Shown here: positions 22,483 through 31,380 of the stretch, piece by piece
Layout: each line of letters opens with the position of its first letter
Position numbering within the stretch: position 1 is the stretch's first letter
Assembly: GCA_002390705.1 (NCBI GenBank)
Contig: DGQA01000001.1
Span: 1 to 40,455, forward strand
Direction of reading: 5' to 3'
Length of the DNA stretch: 40,455 nucleotides
DNA from: Actinobacteria bacterium UBA4426
Lineage (GTDB): Bacteria; Actinomycetota; Actinomycetes; S36-B12
Notes under the pieces: model-generated
Told to the model about the DNA's origin: nothing
Database searches by the model: none
The model's input: the letters and a program-made list of their open reading frames with translations, nothing else
Made by a program: the position numbers and the translations under genes

Positions 22483-24357
22483 CTACTTCTGGTCGTCGCT
22501 GAGCCAAAGATCCCACTGCTGGTCCAACAATCGCGCCAGCAAGGGGTCGTCAGATGGGTTTTGACGTGAATTCATTGATGCCGATGGGCGGTAACTCTCA
22601 GCCAACTGGCGCCCCTGCTCTGCCTGGGCACGTCGACTTGTTTCCTCCAACAACCGCGTCCGAGTTTCCTCAAGTTCCATTCGCAGGTCGCTCAGCTCCA
22701 CGCGAAGTAATTCACTTTGCTCAGCATCCTGATGCAGAGTGTTGCGATCGTCTTCTACTAGCGCACGCGCTTCGGCCAAAAGCCTGCGCTCCTGTTCGAC
22801 GGCCTCTCGAGATTTCGACAACAAGGAGATTTCTTGATTCACTTCGAGAAGTTGAGCAGCAACGCTAGTTTGCTGAGCGAGAACCTCCGAACGCGTGGAG
22901 TCCAACTCATTGTTTTGACTCACACGCAATTCCTCCCACAAGGACTGAGAGGCGTCCAACTCCCGCTGTTGAGAGTTGAGATCTTCACGCATCCGCTCAA
23001 TCTCACCCCGTTGGGAATCTAAGACTTCAACTTGTGATTGTATTTTTTCTCGCTCATCGTGTAGCTCGAGCGTACGTGATTCAAGGCTTTCCATACCGCT
23101 TGACAGCTTGGCACTGGCCACAGAGCACTCCATTTTTTGGGTCTCAATGTCGTCCTGCACCTGCTGAGCTTGTCGCGTAGCCTCAATAAGCATATTCTCT
23201 CGATCTAACAGTTCAGACTCCCTGCGTGCCAATTCTAGTTCCGCGTTGTGAAGTTGATCTTTTTGTGCGAGCAACCTTGTTTCTTCCTCCTTCACTTCAT
23301 TTTCTCGCTGATCAATCATTTCAGAGGATTTAGCCAATTGGGATTTGACTTCGGCGGCGTCGTTTCGGGTCTGCGATAACTCTTCAGCCTCGCCGCGAAG
23401 TTGGTTTTGAGCGCCTTCGATTTCTCCACGGGTCCTGGCCATGTGTTCAACCATTCCGTCAACGCTCACACGCTCACGTACAACAGCCAGGCGTTCTTCT
23501 TCCACCGCGGCCCGCATACCTTCAATTTCAGCGCGCTCTCCCTCCAGCAATTTTATCTCTTTGGAAGTTGCCTCTAACTGCTTGCGCAGTTCATGTTGTT
23601 GGCCTTCGACATCATCTAAACCCAGGGAGACTCGCTCGCTCTTTAAGAGGCCTTCGCTCTTCATTGTTTCTAACTCAATTGCTGCAACATCTAGGGCAGC
23701 ACGCTCACGCTGCAAGTCAAGATTTAGTTGACCTAGTCTTTTGTTCTCAACCTTCATATCTAAATAAAATTGTCGCAACTGATCCTTTACTTCCTGCAGA
23801 TCAGGGTCAAGGTGTGGATCTACCCCTGGATCAGGCACCAGCGCGGTTTCCACTGGGAGTGCTTCTTTGACCATGGAAGGCCCTTCCACACTTGGATTTT
23901 CCACGGCAGGTTCACTCGATTGCGTTGTGTGAATCTTAATTTCGCTGTCTCCGGCCCAGCGATCTTTCGTTTCGCCGTCAACTTGTTCACGCTCGTTATT
24001 TACTCGCGAACCACTTCCAGATCGCTTCTTGCTCAGGCTGGCGCTCCGACGCGCCAAACGCGAGAGTCTTTTCGGTGAGTTGGTCTGCTGTTCGCCCTGA
24101 GTTTGAGACAGCAAATCCGCTGAGGGTTTGCCAGCTGTGTCCCCAGACTCACCTAGCTGCTGGGGCTTTGCTGCTTCTTCCTGGGTGCTTTTTGTTCCAC
24201 CCCGAATCACTCGGGCTTGTGACACGATTTTAATGATGTGAGCGATCGCCTCAGGATCGGCCGTCGGGACCTCTTGGCCAGGGGCCCTATTCGTCACGGC
24301 AGAACTTACCAGCGGATCCTGATCTGACCCAGAACCTACTTTTCCCTGTCCCTGCAT
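22483..24357 (-). CDS. Large coiled-coil protein (624 residues), unknown family
   Basis: Residues 1-190 are low-complexity and charged, with a basic patch (KRLSRLARRSASLSKKRSG at about 95-113). Residues about 190-570 form a nearly unbroken coiled coil rich in Glu, Gln, Arg and Leu (for example LRQFYLDMKVENKRLGQLN, EELSQTRNDAAEVKSQLAK). The C-terminus ends in a small acidic and tryptophan-containing segment (LLARLLDQQWDLWLSDDQK). It resembles long scaffold proteins such as Scy or SMC-like rods, but no ATPase heads are present. It is the first gene of a three-gene minus-strand cluster. The basic patch could bind DNA or membrane (inference). Function is unknown; a role in polar or septal organisation is the most natural guess. 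Confidence 0.75.
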   Translation of the reverse strand: MQGQGKVGSGSDQDPLVSSAVTNRAPGQEVPTADPEAIAHIIKIVSQARVIRGGTKSTQEEAAKPQQLGESGDTAGKPSADLLSQTQGEQQTNSPKRLSRLARRSASLSKKRSGSGSRVNNEREQVDGETKDRWAGDSEIKIHTTQSSEPAVENPSVEGPSMVKEALPVETALVPDPGVDPHLDPDLQEVKDQLRQFYLDMKVENKRLGQLNLDLQRERAALDVAAIELETMKSEGLLKSERVSLGLDDVEGQQHELRKQLEATSKEIKLLEGERAEIEGMRAAVEEERLAVVRERVSVDGMVEHMARTRGEIEGAQNQLRGEAEELSQTRNDAAEVKSQLAKSSEMIDQRENEVKEEETRLLAQKDQLHNAELELARRESELLDRENMLIEATRQAQQVQDDIETQKMECSVASAKLSSGMESLESRTLELHDEREKIQSQVEVLDSQRGEIERMREDLNSQQRELDASQSLWEELRVSQNNELDSTRSEVLAQQTSVAAQLLEVNQEISLLSKSREAVEQERRLLAEARALVEDDRNTLHQDAEQSELLRVELSDLRMELEETRTRLLEETSRRAQAEQGRQLAESYRPSASMNSRQNPSDDPLLARLLDQQWDLWLSDDQK

Positions 24358-24723
24358 GACTATTCACTTCCTCTGTGCAATCGTCCCCCGGTCTGGAGCT
24401 TCATGGAGATTACCGAATTGCGGTTATTTTGTCTATCCCACGCCACACTTCCCCCCCACAAGACCCTTAAGACCCCTAAGACCCCTAAGACCACATCCCT
24501 CCCACCTCGCACTCAACGCATGTACAGGAGGCACGATTTACAGCAGGAACATAGTTTGAACGAGGGCCGTAAGACCAAATAGTTCACGCAGCGTGCGAAT
24601 CAATTTCATACAACCGTGATGAAGGCCCCTATCTCTCCAACTACTTCAGGGCCGGGATCTCACCATTTGCGATGAAAAACGTTCACCGTTACTACTCGCC
24701 CACACGGGCGCGGAATCTAGAGA
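24358..24723. other. Intergenic region upstream of the coiled-coil cluster
   Basis: No gene is seen. It contains the 9-base tandem repeat listed at 24460-24495 and a small stem CGCCC-ACAC-GGGCG near 24698-24711, just beyond the end of the CDGSH gene, which may help end that transcript. Confidence 0.4.
24460..24495. repeat. Tandem 9-base repeat, four units
   Basis: The units AAGACCCTT, AAGACCCCT, AAGACCCCT and AAGACCACA follow each other without gaps, about 100-140 bases upstream of the coiled-coil cluster start. They may be operator sites or simple slippage. Confidence 0.6.
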
Positions 24724-24915
24724 TCAATTTTTTTCGCTCCAGTTGACTCTCTTGTGGCTGCCGTCGCAGAAGGGTTTGGACTTGGACTCCCCACAGCGGC
24801 ACAGATAGGTCTTGGTCGTTTCTTTGATCACTGTGCCGTCTGGCGCAACTATTGTTGCCTCGCCGTCGACTTCCAGTGGTCCGTCCGTTGTGGGGGTAAT
24901 TCTCAAGTGTGTCAT
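24724..24915 (-). CDS. CDGSH iron-sulfur domain protein
   Basis: The 63-residue protein has the CDGSH signature LCRCGESKSKPFCDGSHK. Cys39, Cys41, Cys50 and His54 are the 3Cys-1His ligands of a [2Fe-2S] cluster. A short beta-rich N-terminal half (EVDGEATIVAPDGTVI) precedes it, as is usual in actinobacterial single-domain members. It is probably a small cytoplasmic redox or Fe-S carrier; partners are unknown. The ATG at 24915 has no clear ribosome site. The tRNA-Asn gene lies upstream on the same strand. Confidence 0.9.
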   Translation of the reverse strand: MTHLRITPTTDGPLEVDGEATIVAPDGTVIKETTKTYLCRCGESKSKPFCDGSHKRVNWSEKN

Positions 24916-25012
24916 GGTTGAAACCTAAACTATTGTGAGGAGAGACGCAATGCAGGAAAGAACAAAAGCCAGACAGTGGAAAAATTTCGCCGGCCAAGAC
25001 CACGAAGTTTGC

Positions 25013-25088
25013 TGGCTCCCCCATCTGGACTCGAACCAGAAACCCTTCGATTAACAGTCGAATGCTCTGCCAATTGAGCTATGGGGGA
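25013..25088 (-). tRNA. tRNA-Asn (anticodon GUU), CCA encoded
   Basis: The minus strand folds as a full cloverleaf. Acceptor TCCCCCA pairs with TGGGGGA, the D-arm is GCTC...GAGC, the anticodon arm is TTCGA-CTGTTAA-TCGAA with anticodon GTT, the T-arm is TCTGG-TTCGAGT-CCAGA, the discriminator is G, and CCA follows directly at 25013-25015. Confidence 0.95.
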
Positions 25089-25124
25089 TTGACGGCCGAA
25101 GACTATCAAGTCGCCGGCCATTAG

Positions 25125-25628
25125 CTACACGCCGAGGGTGTTTCGTAGTTCCCGCAGTGCTGTGTCGGCACCCTGTGAGGTGAGTGGGTCCTTCGGGTCA
25201 AGATCCCCGTGGAACTCAATCAACCAAGAAACTTCAGTCCGATCGGGTTCGCGACGGCCGATGGCCGTTATGGTGCCGCCACTCGCCAGGGTCAACGTTT
25301 CTCGAAATAGAACACTTGCCGTGACCCGGTCCCGCACCACCGCAGGAACATCACCACAAGGGTCTAGATGCAGCTTAATCAAGATATTTTCGTTGGTGGT
25401 GACTTCCAGCCAGGGCTCTTCCCAAGTTGCTTTGGCAATTTTTGGCCAATGAATCCGATTAGGTTCGGTCGTGGTCGCGAAATAGAGAGCTTTATCTGTG
25501 GCAATTACCACAGGTGGCTCGTAACTCGCAGGGCCCAGAGCTGTTGCCATAATGCGCTCTGACGAAGGGACCTGCAATAGGCGCGCATCAACCCTCAGCT
25601 GCTTGTGGAACTGATTGCGACCAAACAT
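25125..25628 (-). CDS. Conserved unknown protein downstream of dnaG
   Basis: The 167-residue protein is cytoplasmic and strand-rich, with no signal or membrane helix. Segments include RIMATALGPASYEPPVVIATDKALYF and VTTNENILIKLHLDPCGDVP, which look like a small PH-like or lipocalin-like barrel; this is only an impression. I do not recognise a family. Its ATG overlaps the dnaG stop (TGATG), so it is translationally coupled to the primase gene. Small hypothetical genes in this position occur in other actinobacteria. A role near replication is possible but unproven. Confidence 0.6.
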   Translation of the reverse strand: MFGRNQFHKQLRVDARLLQVPSSERIMATALGPASYEPPVVIATDKALYFATTTEPNRIHWPKIAKATWEEPWLEVTTNENILIKLHLDPCGDVPAVVRDRVTASVLFRETLTLASGGTITAIGRREPDRTEVSWLIEFHGDLDPKDPLTSQGADTALRELRNTLGV

Positions 25629-27436
25629 CAGGCATCACCAAATGAAATTTCACGCAGTGAGCGCCGGTAAGACTCCATTTCAACAAGTTGGTTCAACAAT
25701 TGCGTTGTATCTCCACTCTCTTCGGATCGGGTGAGTTCACCTTTTAACTCATCAATTTTTTTTGACGAATCCACTTCCAGCAACCTGGCAATCATGCCCA
25801 CGGCGTAGCGATCTTGCGATCCGGCTTCCGTTGGCATGGGCTCAACCGCAAGTTCACGGATTGTTGACCGGATCTCGTCGTTCTCGGCGCTGGCGAGCAC
25901 CCGGTCAATCCACGCCATGCCATCAAGGTGCGCAGTCGGTCCACCGGCCGATGCAATCGCACCATGAATCGCCGCGGCCTTGGAGTGGGTGAAAGCTGAC
26001 TCTTCAACCGAGGCGTACCAATGACTGACGGCACCAGGAAGTTGCAATGCTGCCTTGAGTGATTCGCGCTCCACACTTGAGCCAATCGTGGATTTACGGG
26101 ATTGACGCGATACGGGGGCGCTTCCGCCGACAGACTTCGCAACTGTGCCCGGGTCCATGCCGAGCCATCCGGCCAGACGCCGCGAATACTCCGGCCGCAA
26201 TGCCGAATCGCGGATCTTTCGAATGATAGGAGCGCTTTCCTGTAAAGCTGCGATGCGCCCTTCACTGGTGTTGAGATCGTAAGAGTTCAATACGGTCTTG
26301 ATGGCAAATTCAAAAAGTGGGACTCGGCTTTCAATAAGCGCTCGTACCGCAGCATCACCCTGTTGCAGCCGCAAGTCACACGGATCCAGTCCGCCGGGCT
26401 CCACAGCAACGAAAGTTTGGGACACAAATTTTTGATCTTCCTCGAATGCGCGCAAAGCTGCCTTTTGCCCAGCTGCATCTCCATCGAAAGTAAAAATTAC
26501 GTGTCCACGCATCCGGTCGTCATCCATAAGAATCCTGCGCAGCACCCTAATGTGATCTGATCCAAATGCTGTCCCACAGGTGGCTACCGCCGTACCCACG
26601 CCCGCAAGATGCGCTGCCATAACGTCGGTGTATCCCTCGACAATCACCGCTTGCTGCTCCTTAGAAATTAGGCGTTTAGCAATGTCGAGGCCGTAGAGAA
26701 CATGGCTCTTCTTATATATAGGTGTTTCGGGGGTATTGAGGTACTTCGGCCCCTCGTCATCGTCATAGAGTTTGCGAGCACCAAAACCAATTACGTCACC
26801 ACCAAGTTCGCGAATTGGCCACACCAGTCGGCCACGGAATCTGTCGTAAACTCCACGATTACCTTGGGATACTAGACCCCCGGCAAGTAGCTCCTGATCG
26901 CTGAAGCCCGATTTGCGCAGATGCTTGGTGAGTGCATCCCACCCTTTGGGGGCGTACCCCACGCTAAAAGTCGCACAAATTTCAGATTCGAATCCGCGCG
27001 CGGTCAGAAACTCACGCCCAGTGTGCGCTTCCGGTGTGGCCAGTTGCGCTTGGTAATACTCACTTGCACCCTTGTGGGCCTCAATCAGGCGCTTACGCTG
27101 GCCGTGTTGTTTATTTGGGGTCGCTCCCCCGTCAACGTATTGCAGCTGGACCCCGGCTTTATCAGCAAGTTTCTCAACGGTTTCAGCAAAACTGAGATGA
27201 TCAATTTTTTGAACAAAACTGAGTAGATCTCCACCCTCACCACAACCAAAGCAGTACCACATCCCACGGCTTGGAGTAACGTGAAAACTTGGCGAGCGTT
27301 CTTCATGGAAGGGACACAAGCCTTTTAAGGATCCTCCACCCGCCGACTTTAAGGTCACGTACTCAGAGACAACCTGGTCGATCCGAGCTCGCTCGCGAAC
27401 CAGGGCTATGTCTTCGTCTCTGATCCGGCCCGCCAT
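25628..27436 (-). CDS. dnaG: DNA primase
   Basis: The 602-residue protein has the CHC2 zinc finger at the start (CPFHEERSPSFHVTPSRG then YCFGCGEGG, about 41-69), the catalytic core with VIGFGARKLYDDDEGPKYLN, and the TOPRIM domain with AVIVEGYTDVMAAHLAG and FTFDGDAAGQKAA. A C-terminal helicase-interaction region follows. It makes RNA primers for DNA replication at the fork. Length is normal. It is followed immediately by an overlapping small gene. The aminotransferase gene begins divergently 57 bases away. Confidence 0.97.
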   Translation of the reverse strand: MAGRIRDEDIALVRERARIDQVVSEYVTLKSAGGGSLKGLCPFHEERSPSFHVTPSRGMWYCFGCGEGGDLLSFVQKIDHLSFAETVEKLADKAGVQLQYVDGGATPNKQHGQRKRLIEAHKGASEYYQAQLATPEAHTGREFLTARGFESEICATFSVGYAPKGWDALTKHLRKSGFSDQELLAGGLVSQGNRGVYDRFRGRLVWPIRELGGDVIGFGARKLYDDDEGPKYLNTPETPIYKKSHVLYGLDIAKRLISKEQQAVIVEGYTDVMAAHLAGVGTAVATCGTAFGSDHIRVLRRILMDDDRMRGHVIFTFDGDAAGQKAALRAFEEDQKFVSQTFVAVEPGGLDPCDLRLQQGDAAVRALIESRVPLFEFAIKTVLNSYDLNTSEGRIAALQESAPIIRKIRDSALRPEYSRRLAGWLGMDPGTVAKSVGGSAPVSRQSRKSTIGSSVERESLKAALQLPGAVSHWYASVEESAFTHSKAAAIHGAIASAGGPTAHLDGMAWIDRVLASAENDEIRSTIRELAVEPMPTEAGSQDRYAVGMIARLLEVDSSKKIDELKGELTRSEESGDTTQLLNQLVEMESYRRSLREISFGDA

Positions 27437-27492
27437 GTGGACAGTCTACGACCGGTGCGCGCCGACAGCCCGAACCAAGGTTGAATGTCCCC

Positions 27493-28716
27493 ATGGCTCT
27501 CGACACACACCAGCACGACAAATCCGGACTTGATGTTGCCGCCCTTCGCGCTGATACCCGTGGTTGCACCAATGTTGTGCATTTGAACAATGCCGGCAGT
27601 GCACTGCCACCCTCCGTTGTTGTTGACACCATGGTCGAGCACCTGAGGCTTGAAGAGTTGATCGGTGGGTACGAGGCACATGCCCGCGCTGGGGATCGCA
27701 TCAATGCGGTTCGGGACTCAATTGGTGCACTACTGGATACAAGTGGGTCGAATATTGCTTTGAGTAATTCGGCGACCGACTCGTGGGATCGGGCATTCGT
27801 TGCGATCAAGTTCGCCAATGATTACGGACCCGGCACTCGAATCCTGGCTTCCTCCTCGGAATACGCGTCCAATGTGCTGCCCGTCATGCAACTCTCCCGT
27901 CACCTTGGAGTGCAACTCGAATTTATTCCCGATGATGCAACAGGGGTAACCGACGTCGCCGCACTTGAGTCCATGCTGGACGACAACGTCGCCGCAGTCT
28001 TGATTAATCACTGTCCCAGCCAAAACGGATTGATTAACCCGGTGGCCGCGATCGGTCACGCACTCGCGCGAGCGCAGTCAAATGCCTGGTATCTGGTTGA
28101 CGCCTGCCAGTCGGTTGGGCAGTTGCCCGTTGACGCCGTTGCCGTTGGCGCTGACTTTCTCAGTGTCACCGGTCGCAAGTTTGTTCGCGGACCACGTGGC
28201 ACCGGGTTCATGTATTGCTCTCCACGAGCCTTGTCCGAGTTGGAGCCTTTCCCCGCTGACCTGTTCGGAACGACATGGACCCCAGATGGGTACACCATGC
28301 GAAGCGATGCGCAGCGATTTGAAGCGTGGGAAAAAAGTTATGCGGCCATTCTGGGGCTTGGTGCTGCGGTTGACTACTCACTCACACTCGGCCTGGACGC
28401 GATTAAGCAACGGATTAATTATCTCGCCAAAGAAATGCGATGCATGCTCGATGAAATCCCCGGCATTAAGGTCCTAGACCGTGGAATTGAAAAAAGTGGA
28501 ATCATCACCTTGCGGCATGAACGGGTTGACTCTGCAGTAATTGTCGCCGGATTAAAGGAATTGGGAATCAACGTTTCCCTGGGAACACCTGAATACTCAC
28601 AGGTTGACTATCTGGCCCACGGTGTGACTTCCATGGTTCGAGTCTCCCCGCACATCTACAACACGCTAGAAGAGCTTGAACGCTGCGCTGAAGTTGTTCG
28701 CGGCTTGTCGAGTTAG
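27493..28716 (+). CDS. Class V aminotransferase / cysteine-desulfurase-like PLP enzyme
   Basis: The protein of about 407 residues is a fold-type I PLP enzyme. HLNNAGSALPP begins the fold, YLVDACQSVGQLPVD carries the Asp that binds the pyridine nitrogen, and SVTGRKFVRGPRGTGF carries the Schiff-base Lys. The histidine of NHCPSQNG lies over the ring. It resembles the EgtE / isopenicillin-N-epimerase-like branch of class V rather than the housekeeping IscS, because the mobile Cys loop is not apparent. Its reaction cannot be fixed from sequence. I chose the ATG at 27493; a TTG at 27481 is also possible. The 3' end overlaps the dgt stop by four bases (28713-28716). Confidence 0.8.
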   Translation: MALDTHQHDKSGLDVAALRADTRGCTNVVHLNNAGSALPPSVVVDTMVEHLRLEELIGGYEAHARAGDRINAVRDSIGALLDTSGSNIALSNSATDSWDRAFVAIKFANDYGPGTRILASSSEYASNVLPVMQLSRHLGVQLEFIPDDATGVTDVAALESMLDDNVAAVLINHCPSQNGLINPVAAIGHALARAQSNAWYLVDACQSVGQLPVDAVAVGADFLSVTGRKFVRGPRGTGFMYCSPRALSELEPFPADLFGTTWTPDGYTMRSDAQRFEAWEKSYAAILGLGAAVDYSLTLGLDAIKQRINYLAKEMRCMLDEIPGIKVLDRGIEKSGIITLRHERVDSAVIVAGLKELGINVSLGTPEYSQVDYLAHGVTSMVRVSPHIYNTLEELERCAEVVRGLSS

Positions 28717-29942
28717 CGACAGTGCTGGCTGTGCCACTGCTCAATACTGATATCAGTCAAACTGGCGACCTGATCAATCACGACGCGGAACCGTTCACCA
28801 TCTGTTGCCGCACTGTCAAAAGTCGGCTTGAGCCAACGCTCAAGATTACGACCCTCGTCGAGCACCAAGGCATGTACTAGGTCAGCAATCATTTCGCGCT
28901 GGCGGGCATACGCCCGATCTGCACCCGGTCTATTCATGACCCATTTGACCGCAACTGTTTTCATTACCGCGACTTCGTCTCGTACCTCTTGGGGAACAAC
29001 CAAAGTGGCGTCATAACGCGTGAGGTGCTGATCCCCATACTGTTGCTGGGTCGCGATTTGCGCCGACACACTAAAACGAGCAATCAGGTGGCTGGTGAAT
29101 TTCTTAAGCATCACCATGCTGCGCATTGAGCCATCAAATGAACTGGGGAAATAATCGAGTCGGCGAAGTCGTGACACCGCCTCTTGTAGTTGTTCAATCG
29201 GGACCTCGGGCAAATACCTTTCCTGGGCAATTGCACAAAGTTCATCGGTGACATTATTGTCACCGAATTCAAGGATTGAGACTAGCCCCGAATAAACAGC
29301 GTCCTCAAAGTCATGTACCGAATAAGCGACATCGTCGGACCAATCCATGACCTGTTCTTCCAGGCAGGTCTGGGTTCCTGGAGCGCCCGAACGCAACCAC
29401 GCAAAAACTTCCGCATCGTCTTCGTAGTAGCCAAACTTCGGGTTACCCCGAGTTCGGGCCCACGGGTATTTGCAGGAGGCATCAAGGGATGCCCGCGTGA
29501 GGTTCAGACCCGCTGACTGCTCGTCTTCATTAAATACTTTTGCTTCAAGGCGACTCACCACCCGAAGGGTTTGGGCGTTGCCTTCAAATCCACCAATTGA
29601 GTCTGCGAGCCGGTTGAGTTCCTCCTCACCATTATGGCCAAAAGGTGGGTGTCCCAGATCGTGGGCAAGTCCGGCCACTTCAACCAAATCAGCGTCACAG
29701 CCCAAAGCATCTCCCAGTTCGCGGGCGATCTGGGCAACTTCGAGGGTGTGCGTCAGCCGGGTGCGCGGAAAATCAGCGACGCCGGCTAGTTGAACCTGCG
29801 TTTTTGCGGCAAGTCGACGCAGTGCTGCGGAGTGGAGAACGCGAGCGCGATCCCGGGCAAATGCACTTCGAATACCTTCTTTAACGGGCTCTAGAACCGG
29901 CCGTTGAACATCTTGTTCATTGTAACCCTGCGCAATCGCCAC
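28713..29942 (-). CDS. dgt: Deoxyguanosinetriphosphate triphosphohydrolase-like protein
   Basis: The protein of about 409 residues is an HD-domain dNTPase. FARDRARVLHSAALRRLAAKTQV and RTRLTHTLEVAQIARELG supply the first metal His, LAHDLGHPPFGHNGEEEL the HD pair, and VMDWSDDVAYSVHDFED the distal Asp. It hydrolyses dNTPs to nucleoside and triphosphate. In mycobacteria the gene is likewise next to dnaG. The frame opens with a TTG at 29969; I prefer the GTG at 29942, which gives the usual short N-terminus before the RSAFARDRARVLH block. No ribosome site decides this. Confidence 0.92.
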   Translation of the reverse strand: MAIAQGYNEQDVQRPVLEPVKEGIRSAFARDRARVLHSAALRRLAAKTQVQLAGVADFPRTRLTHTLEVAQIARELGDALGCDADLVEVAGLAHDLGHPPFGHNGEEELNRLADSIGGFEGNAQTLRVVSRLEAKVFNEDEQSAGLNLTRASLDASCKYPWARTRGNPKFGYYEDDAEVFAWLRSGAPGTQTCLEEQVMDWSDDVAYSVHDFEDAVYSGLVSILEFGDNNVTDELCAIAQERYLPEVPIEQLQEAVSRLRRLDYFPSSFDGSMRSMVMLKKFTSHLIARFSVSAQIATQQQYGDQHLTRYDATLVVPQEVRDEVAVMKTVAVKWVMNRPGADRAYARQREMIADLVHALVLDEGRNLERWLKPTFDSAATDGERFRVVIDQVASLTDISIEQWHSQHCR

Positions 29943-30155
29943 ATACGTGACTTTACTTGTCCACCCCAATGCGTGGCAATTCCCACTCGTTGTATCTGTA
30001 ATGGCGAACTAACGCAAATGCTTGGCGGGCAACATATTCTGAGGTGAGTGAAGCGTCCTAGCAGATTGCGTCGGATCGATCACAATCGTGGCCGAACTCC
30101 AACAGCCACCCGGACAACCCGCACGGGCAGTGTTAACAGCGGGCAGAACCTGAAG

Positions 30156-31298
30156 TTAACCTCCACTGACCGAGAGTTCGGCTAAAGACACGTTTACACG
30201 GTCATCGGCTGTCAATTCACAGGTTTCCAGCCAACGATCGGGCAGCGCAGGCCGGCGCGAACCCGAGGTACGGCCGCGCGGACCTGATCCAACTTCTGAG
30301 TTAAAAGCTTGGTCGGAATCGATCTGGGCCACAAGCGCATCAATTTCAGCGAGGGTTTGTACAGTTCCCAACGCTTGCCGAACCGTGTGCGCAACGCTGA
30401 ACCCTTTGAGGTACCAGGACATGTGCTTGCGCATATCGCGGCAGCCTTTTGCTTCACCGTAATCCAGGGTAAGGAGCTCTGCATGCCTGCGCAAAATCTG
30501 AAGCACCCGGCCAAGTCGTGGCTCCGTGGGTAACTCTTCTCCAGCGAAAGCCGCGGTCAACTGCGAGAACAACCATGGGCGTCCTAGACACCCTCGCCCC
30601 ACCACTACTCCGTCGGCGCCGGTTCGCGCCATCATTTCTAGTGCGTCCGATCCAGTCCAAATATCTCCATTGCCCAAGACCGGGGTATTCAATTGACGTA
30701 AGTGGTCTTTCAAGTTTCTAATTGCATCCCAATCCGCATGCCCTCCATACATTTGCGCGGCAGTTCGCCCATGTAGAGCAACCCACGCAACACCGGCACG
30801 CGCGGCGCTTTCCCCCGCTTCAAGGTATGTCAAATGCTGAGCATCTATTCCCTTGCGCATTTTTACAGAGACCGGGACCTTTCCATTGGCTGCCTGTACC
30901 GCACGTTCTACGATCTCTTTGAATAGATCACGCTTCCAGGGCAATGCGCTACCGCCACCCTTGCGGGTCACTTTGGGGACTGGGCAACCGAAATTCATAT
31001 CGATGTGGTCAGCTCGATCTTCATCAACAATGATTGAGACCGCTTTAGCCATAACGAGTGGGTCAACTCCGTACAGCTGAACTGACCGCGGTGATTCATC
31101 TGCTGCGAAACTCACCAGATCCATGGTCGCTTCATTTCGCTCGATCAGTGCACGTGAAGTGACCATCTCGGAGACGTAAAGGCCTGCGCCTTCCTCACGA
31201 CAAAGTCTGCGAAATGCTCGATTAGTGATTCCTGCCATCGGAGCTAGCACTACTGGTGGATCAACTACATGGGATCCGATTGCGAGCTGGGCCGACAT
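30156..31298 (-). CDS. dusB: tRNA-dihydrouridine synthase
   Basis: The 380-residue flavoenzyme has LAPMAGITNRAFRRLCREEGAGLYVSE-type sequence at the start of the TIM barrel. It also has MNFGCPVPKVTRKGGGSAL with the catalytic Cys (about 104), VSVKMRKG, and GNGDIWTG and VGRGCLGRPWLF, which bind FMN phosphate. It reduces specific uridines in tRNA D-loops. The actinobacterial DusB form has the extended C-terminus seen here. A gap of about 210 bases with no recognisable feature separates it from dgt. Confidence 0.95.
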   Translation of the reverse strand: MSAQLAIGSHVVDPPVVLAPMAGITNRAFRRLCREEGAGLYVSEMVTSRALIERNEATMDLVSFAADESPRSVQLYGVDPLVMAKAVSIIVDEDRADHIDMNFGCPVPKVTRKGGGSALPWKRDLFKEIVERAVQAANGKVPVSVKMRKGIDAQHLTYLEAGESAARAGVAWVALHGRTAAQMYGGHADWDAIRNLKDHLRQLNTPVLGNGDIWTGSDALEMMARTGADGVVVGRGCLGRPWLFSQLTAAFAGEELPTEPRLGRVLQILRRHAELLTLDYGEAKGCRDMRKHMSWYLKGFSVAHTVRQALGTVQTLAEIDALVAQIDSDQAFNSEVGSGPRGRTSGSRRPALPDRWLETCELTADDRVNVSLAELSVSGG

Positions 31299-31380
31299 TG
31301 TCTAAGTTTCGCATGTCCGGCTCGGCAAAATTCACTCCGTACGGCAGACTTCGTTTCGTATCCACAATATAAGGAGAATC

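Noticed and set aside
23441..23870. Ser- and Arg-rich plus-strand frames opposite the large coiled-coil gene
   Set aside because: They are low-complexity shadows of Glu/Gln-rich codons on the minus strand.
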